A stretch of 31,342 nt of DNA from a virus, in IMG/VR virus record IMGVR_UViG_3300032084_000767, positions 1-31,342 of that record; one strand, 5' to 3'. Made by a program: the position numbers and the translations under genes. Shown piece by piece: positions 29,266 to 31,342 of this stretch (position 1 is its first letter; every line of letters starts with the position of its first letter). The notes under the pieces are model-generated. The model worked only from the letters and a program-made list of their open reading frames with translations. It had not been told where the DNA came from and made no database searches.

Positions 29266-30812
29266 TATAATATAATTAGGTCCCGCTCGTCGTATATACT
29301 GCCTTCCTCGTCATCAGTCCTATGCTTAACTAACCATATACCCACCGCCATAGCCCAAGCCTGCGCGACGTCTATTTTATCCGTGCTCTTAGCTTTGTCA
29401 AACTTTAAATTACCTGCCGGATCACTTTTAGCCTGCACATTACTAACGCACCACCGTAGTAGCCTATTATTGTTATGAGCTATTTGGTTACTCCTTATCC
29501 ATATTTCTAGCTGCTTAATAGCTGGGCTCATACTTGCGAAGCCTTGGCCGTAAGGCTCCACCGGTAGACCTTCCTCTGCTAAGTCCGCTATAAGGCTGCT
29601 ACTATTCCACCTATCGTAAGCTATGGCCCGTATATTAAACAGCTCCGCTACCTCATAAACTACTTTACTTATATAGCGGTAGTCCGTTACGTTGCCCTCC
29701 GTTACGTCTAGCTCGCCAGTACTTATAAAAGCGTTATAGTCCGCTCCGCTCTTACCTTGCCTTCTATCTACTGCCGCCTCGCTTACCCAGGACCAAACCA
29801 AAGTTTTAAAAGGTTCAGCTTCATAGACCGGAGGAAAGACCAATACTAGCGCCGTTAAATCTTCAGTACTTGCAAGGTCTAAGCCTGCGTAGCAGTCTCG
29901 ACCTTTTAAGTCCTCTATATTGTACTCCTCGCTACATCTCATAAAATCCTCATCACTTACCCAGCGTACCTCACTCGTAGTCCATTGGTTCAAGTGCAGC
30001 CTCCTAAAAGTATTCTCATAGGTTACTAAGGCTTTAGCTTTTTGCGCTTGCGCTTTTATATAGTCCTCCTTAATCGTTACACCGTAACCGGGGTTAGCTT
30101 TCTTCCAAGTCTTAGAGCTGTAAATATCGTCCTCCTCGTCAGCTTCGAAGATATGCGGGTAGAAAGTAGGATCTTCTATAATACCGTCCCTTACCTTTTT
30201 AGCGTAGTCGTATACCTCGTAGCAAATGCTCTCCTTATTCGTTCCCGCTGTAGATATACTAAAAAAAAGCGGTTGCCTCCTCGCTCCGCTCGCCGTCTTC
30301 ATTACGTCGTAAAGTTCCCTATTCGGTTGGCTGTGGAGCTCGTCAAATAAAACCGCGTGAGCATTATACCCGTGGGCGGTATCAGCGTCCGCGCTTCGCG
30401 CTTGTATAAAGCTTCCGTCTTTACCTACTATACTGTTACGGTATACCTTTACCTTGTCCATTAGCAAAGGAGACTGTAGCACCATCTGCTTTTGAATTTC
30501 GTGAATCATTCCAGCCTGGCCCCGGTCCGCTGCACATACTATTATTTCAGCTCCTGGCTCGTTATCTGCTACCAATAAGTAAAGGCCTAGAGCTGCTAGA
30601 AAATTAGTCTTACCATTCTTACGAGGCCAAAAGAGGAAAGCCTCCCGCGTTATGCGGAGGCCGTCCTCGTTCACGTTGCCGAATATATCGCTTATTACTT
30701 GCTTTTGAAAAGGCTCTAGTATAAAGGGCTGTTTTGCTAGCTCTCCTTTCGTATGCGTAGTAATGCGCTCTATAAACTTTATTACTCTCTCTGCTTTGTG
30801 TTTGTCGTACAT
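29265..30812 (-). CDS. terL: large terminase subunit (TerL)
   Basis: The 515-residue protein has the Terminase_1 ATPase-nuclease layout: Walker A WPRKNGKT (62-69), Walker B VLFDE (154-158), coupling motif FSISTAGT (about 184-191), and a C-terminal RNase H-like nuclease starting with AGLDLAS (309-315, Asp312), with further acidic residues (AYDRWNS, KIDVAQAWAMA). It pumps and cuts DNA at the portal. It follows terS by 4 nt. The length is normal for the family. Confidence 0.96.
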   Translation of the reverse strand: MYDKHKAERVIKFIERITTHTKGELAKQPFILEPFQKQVISDIFGNVNEDGLRITREAFLFWPRKNGKTNFLAALGLYLLVADNEPGAEIIVCAADRGQAGMIHEIQKQMVLQSPLLMDKVKVYRNSIVGKDGSFIQARSADADTAHGYNAHAVLFDELHSQPNRELYDVMKTASGARRQPLFFSISTAGTNKESICYEVYDYAKKVRDGIIEDPTFYPHIFEADEEDDIYSSKTWKKANPGYGVTIKEDYIKAQAQKAKALVTYENTFRRLHLNQWTTSEVRWVSDEDFMRCSEEYNIEDLKGRDCYAGLDLASTEDLTALVLVFPPVYEAEPFKTLVWSWVSEAAVDRRQGKSGADYNAFISTGELDVTEGNVTDYRYISKVVYEVAELFNIRAIAYDRWNSSSLIADLAEEGLPVEPYGQGFASMSPAIKQLEIWIRSNQIAHNNNRLLRWCVSNVQAKSDPAGNLKFDKAKSTDKIDVAQAWAMAVGIWLVKHRTDDEEGSIYDERDLIIL

Positions 30813-30816
30813 TCGG

Positions 30817-31290
30817 CTACATTTCTATAATATCGTCTATGTCTAAAGTTCGGCCTTCCGGGCGCTCTAGCTTGGATCTACTCGCAGGGGTTAAACCAAA
30901 TTCTATTAGCATCATTCTTATGCGCCTCCAAGCGTCCGCGCTTTGCGCTGCCGCTGGGTGCGCCTTTAATACTTTAGCTCCGTTGCTGCTGAAGGTTTCA
31001 TATATACGGCCTTCCCTTTGTAGCTTGAGTTCTGCGCTGTACCATTCCTGGTAAGCCATAGCCAAAAGCTCTAGCGCTGTATCGTCTATTTGGCTAAGCA
31101 GTCCCATACTATGCAGGTGGCTTACGCTTCGCTCATACATTAGCTTACCCTTTGCTTTTAAGAAGCTGGGCGTTTTATTTACGGGCTTACTTACCGTAGT
31201 ACTTACCGGGTTTTTTGGGGCTCGGTCCTTTCGGGCCGTGCCTCTTTTTTGCTTTAGTGCCTGCGGTGCGGGCCTTCGTCCTTTAGCCAT
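30817..31290 (-). CDS. terS: small terminase subunit (P27 family)
   Basis: The 157-residue protein has the P27 pattern: a basic N-terminus (MAKGRRPAPQALKQKRGTARKDR), then FLKAKGKLMYERSVSHLHSMGLLSQIDDTALELLAMAYQEW, and a C-terminal KAHPAAAQSADAWRRIRMMLIEFGLTPASRSKL. It recognises packaging sites and recruits TerL. It is preceded by an A/G-rich AGGAAG at 8-13 nt, one of the few SD-like sites here. Confidence 0.94.
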   Translation of the reverse strand: MAKGRRPAPQALKQKRGTARKDRAPKNPVSTTVSKPVNKTPSFLKAKGKLMYERSVSHLHSMGLLSQIDDTALELLAMAYQEWYSAELKLQREGRIYETFSSNGAKVLKAHPAAAQSADAWRRIRMMLIEFGLTPASRSKLERPEGRTLDIDDIIEM

Positions 31291-31295
31291 TTTCT

Positions 31296-31342
31296 TTACT
31301 TCCTAGATTCCTCATTCAATTTTGACACCATAAAAACGGAGT
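31296..31342 (-). CDS. possible 3' end of a gene cut by the window edge
   Basis: A minus-strand frame enters from the right edge and stops at 31298-31296, 5 nt before terS, with the end MVSKLNEESRK. If the window is circular, the frame stays open across the junction into the end of the HNH gene region, without a good start codon. It could be a short gene or chance. Confidence 0.3.
   Translation of the reverse strand, partial: SVFMVSKLNEESRK

Noticed and set aside
1-31342. Integrase, repressor, attachment site, tRNA, CRISPR array or insertion sequence
   Set aside because: No gene or repeat with these features was seen on either strand. Diverged forms cannot be excluded by eye.
1-31342. Direct terminal repeats
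   Set aside because: The first and last bases show no shared string of useful length; only AAAACGG-like short matches, in chance range.

Overview
The window looks like an almost complete genome of a small, tailed double-stranded DNA phage (siphovirus type with an HK97-fold capsid) that infects a Bacteroidota host, probably a flavobacterium-like one. The host guess rests on three things. Several promoters carry the Bacteroidota -7 motif TAnnTTTG, two or three of them with a TTTG -33 box 19-21 nt upstream. Clear Shine-Dalgarno sites are largely absent, and A/C-rich leaders precede several starts. The tail proteins and the Prim-Pol/helicase are of types common in Bacteroidota phages. No integrase, excisionase, CI-like repressor, tRNA, rRNA, insertion sequence or CRISPR array was seen, so a strictly lytic life style is the simplest reading. 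All genes but one are on the minus strand.

Layout, in the direction of minus-strand transcription (right to left). 31.3-29.3 kb: packaging (TerS P27 type, TerL). 29.3-28.3 kb: six coupled micro-genes with an internal promoter. 28.2-24.5 kb: portal, a three-domain prohead protease and the major capsid protein. 24.5-22.5 kb: head-tail connector, adaptor, gp10-like and terminator proteins. 22.3-18.8 kb: major tail protein, tail assembly chaperone with a programmed -1 frameshift site, and tape measure protein. 18.8-13.9 kb: tail hub and tip proteins ending in a mosaic Ig/arabinofuranosidase-like receptor-binding candidate. 13.9-12.8 kb: lysis (holin candidates and a unimolecular spanin). A bidirectional terminator closes this late unit and faces the only plus-strand gene.

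A 0.6-kb non-coding hub (11.8-12.45 kb) holds divergent promoters, a 20-bp perfect palindrome, direct repeats and stem-loops. To its left, still on the minus strand, lies the early/replication unit (11.8-0 kb): small early genes, a C5-cytosine methyltransferase, an SSB, a RecB-like PD-(D/E)XK nuclease, an SNF2-type helicase paired with an N4/N6 methyltransferase, RusA, another resolvase-like nuclease, the Prim-Pol/helicase, the M15 endolysin, and finally a VRR-like nuclease and an HNH endonuclease. HNH genes usually sit directly upstream of terS, so HNH at the left edge and terS at the right edge suggest that the window is a circular or circularly permuted genome cut between them.

The most unusual content is regulatory. 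Terminator-like hairpins with a T-run sit immediately upstream of four start codons. The lone plus-strand gene has a leader with two hairpins whose loops are perfectly complementary (a kissing-loop candidate) followed by an alternative terminator. Three promoter-leader cassettes are clearly related to each other. Seventeen micro-genes of 27-58 codons fill most of the apparent gaps.
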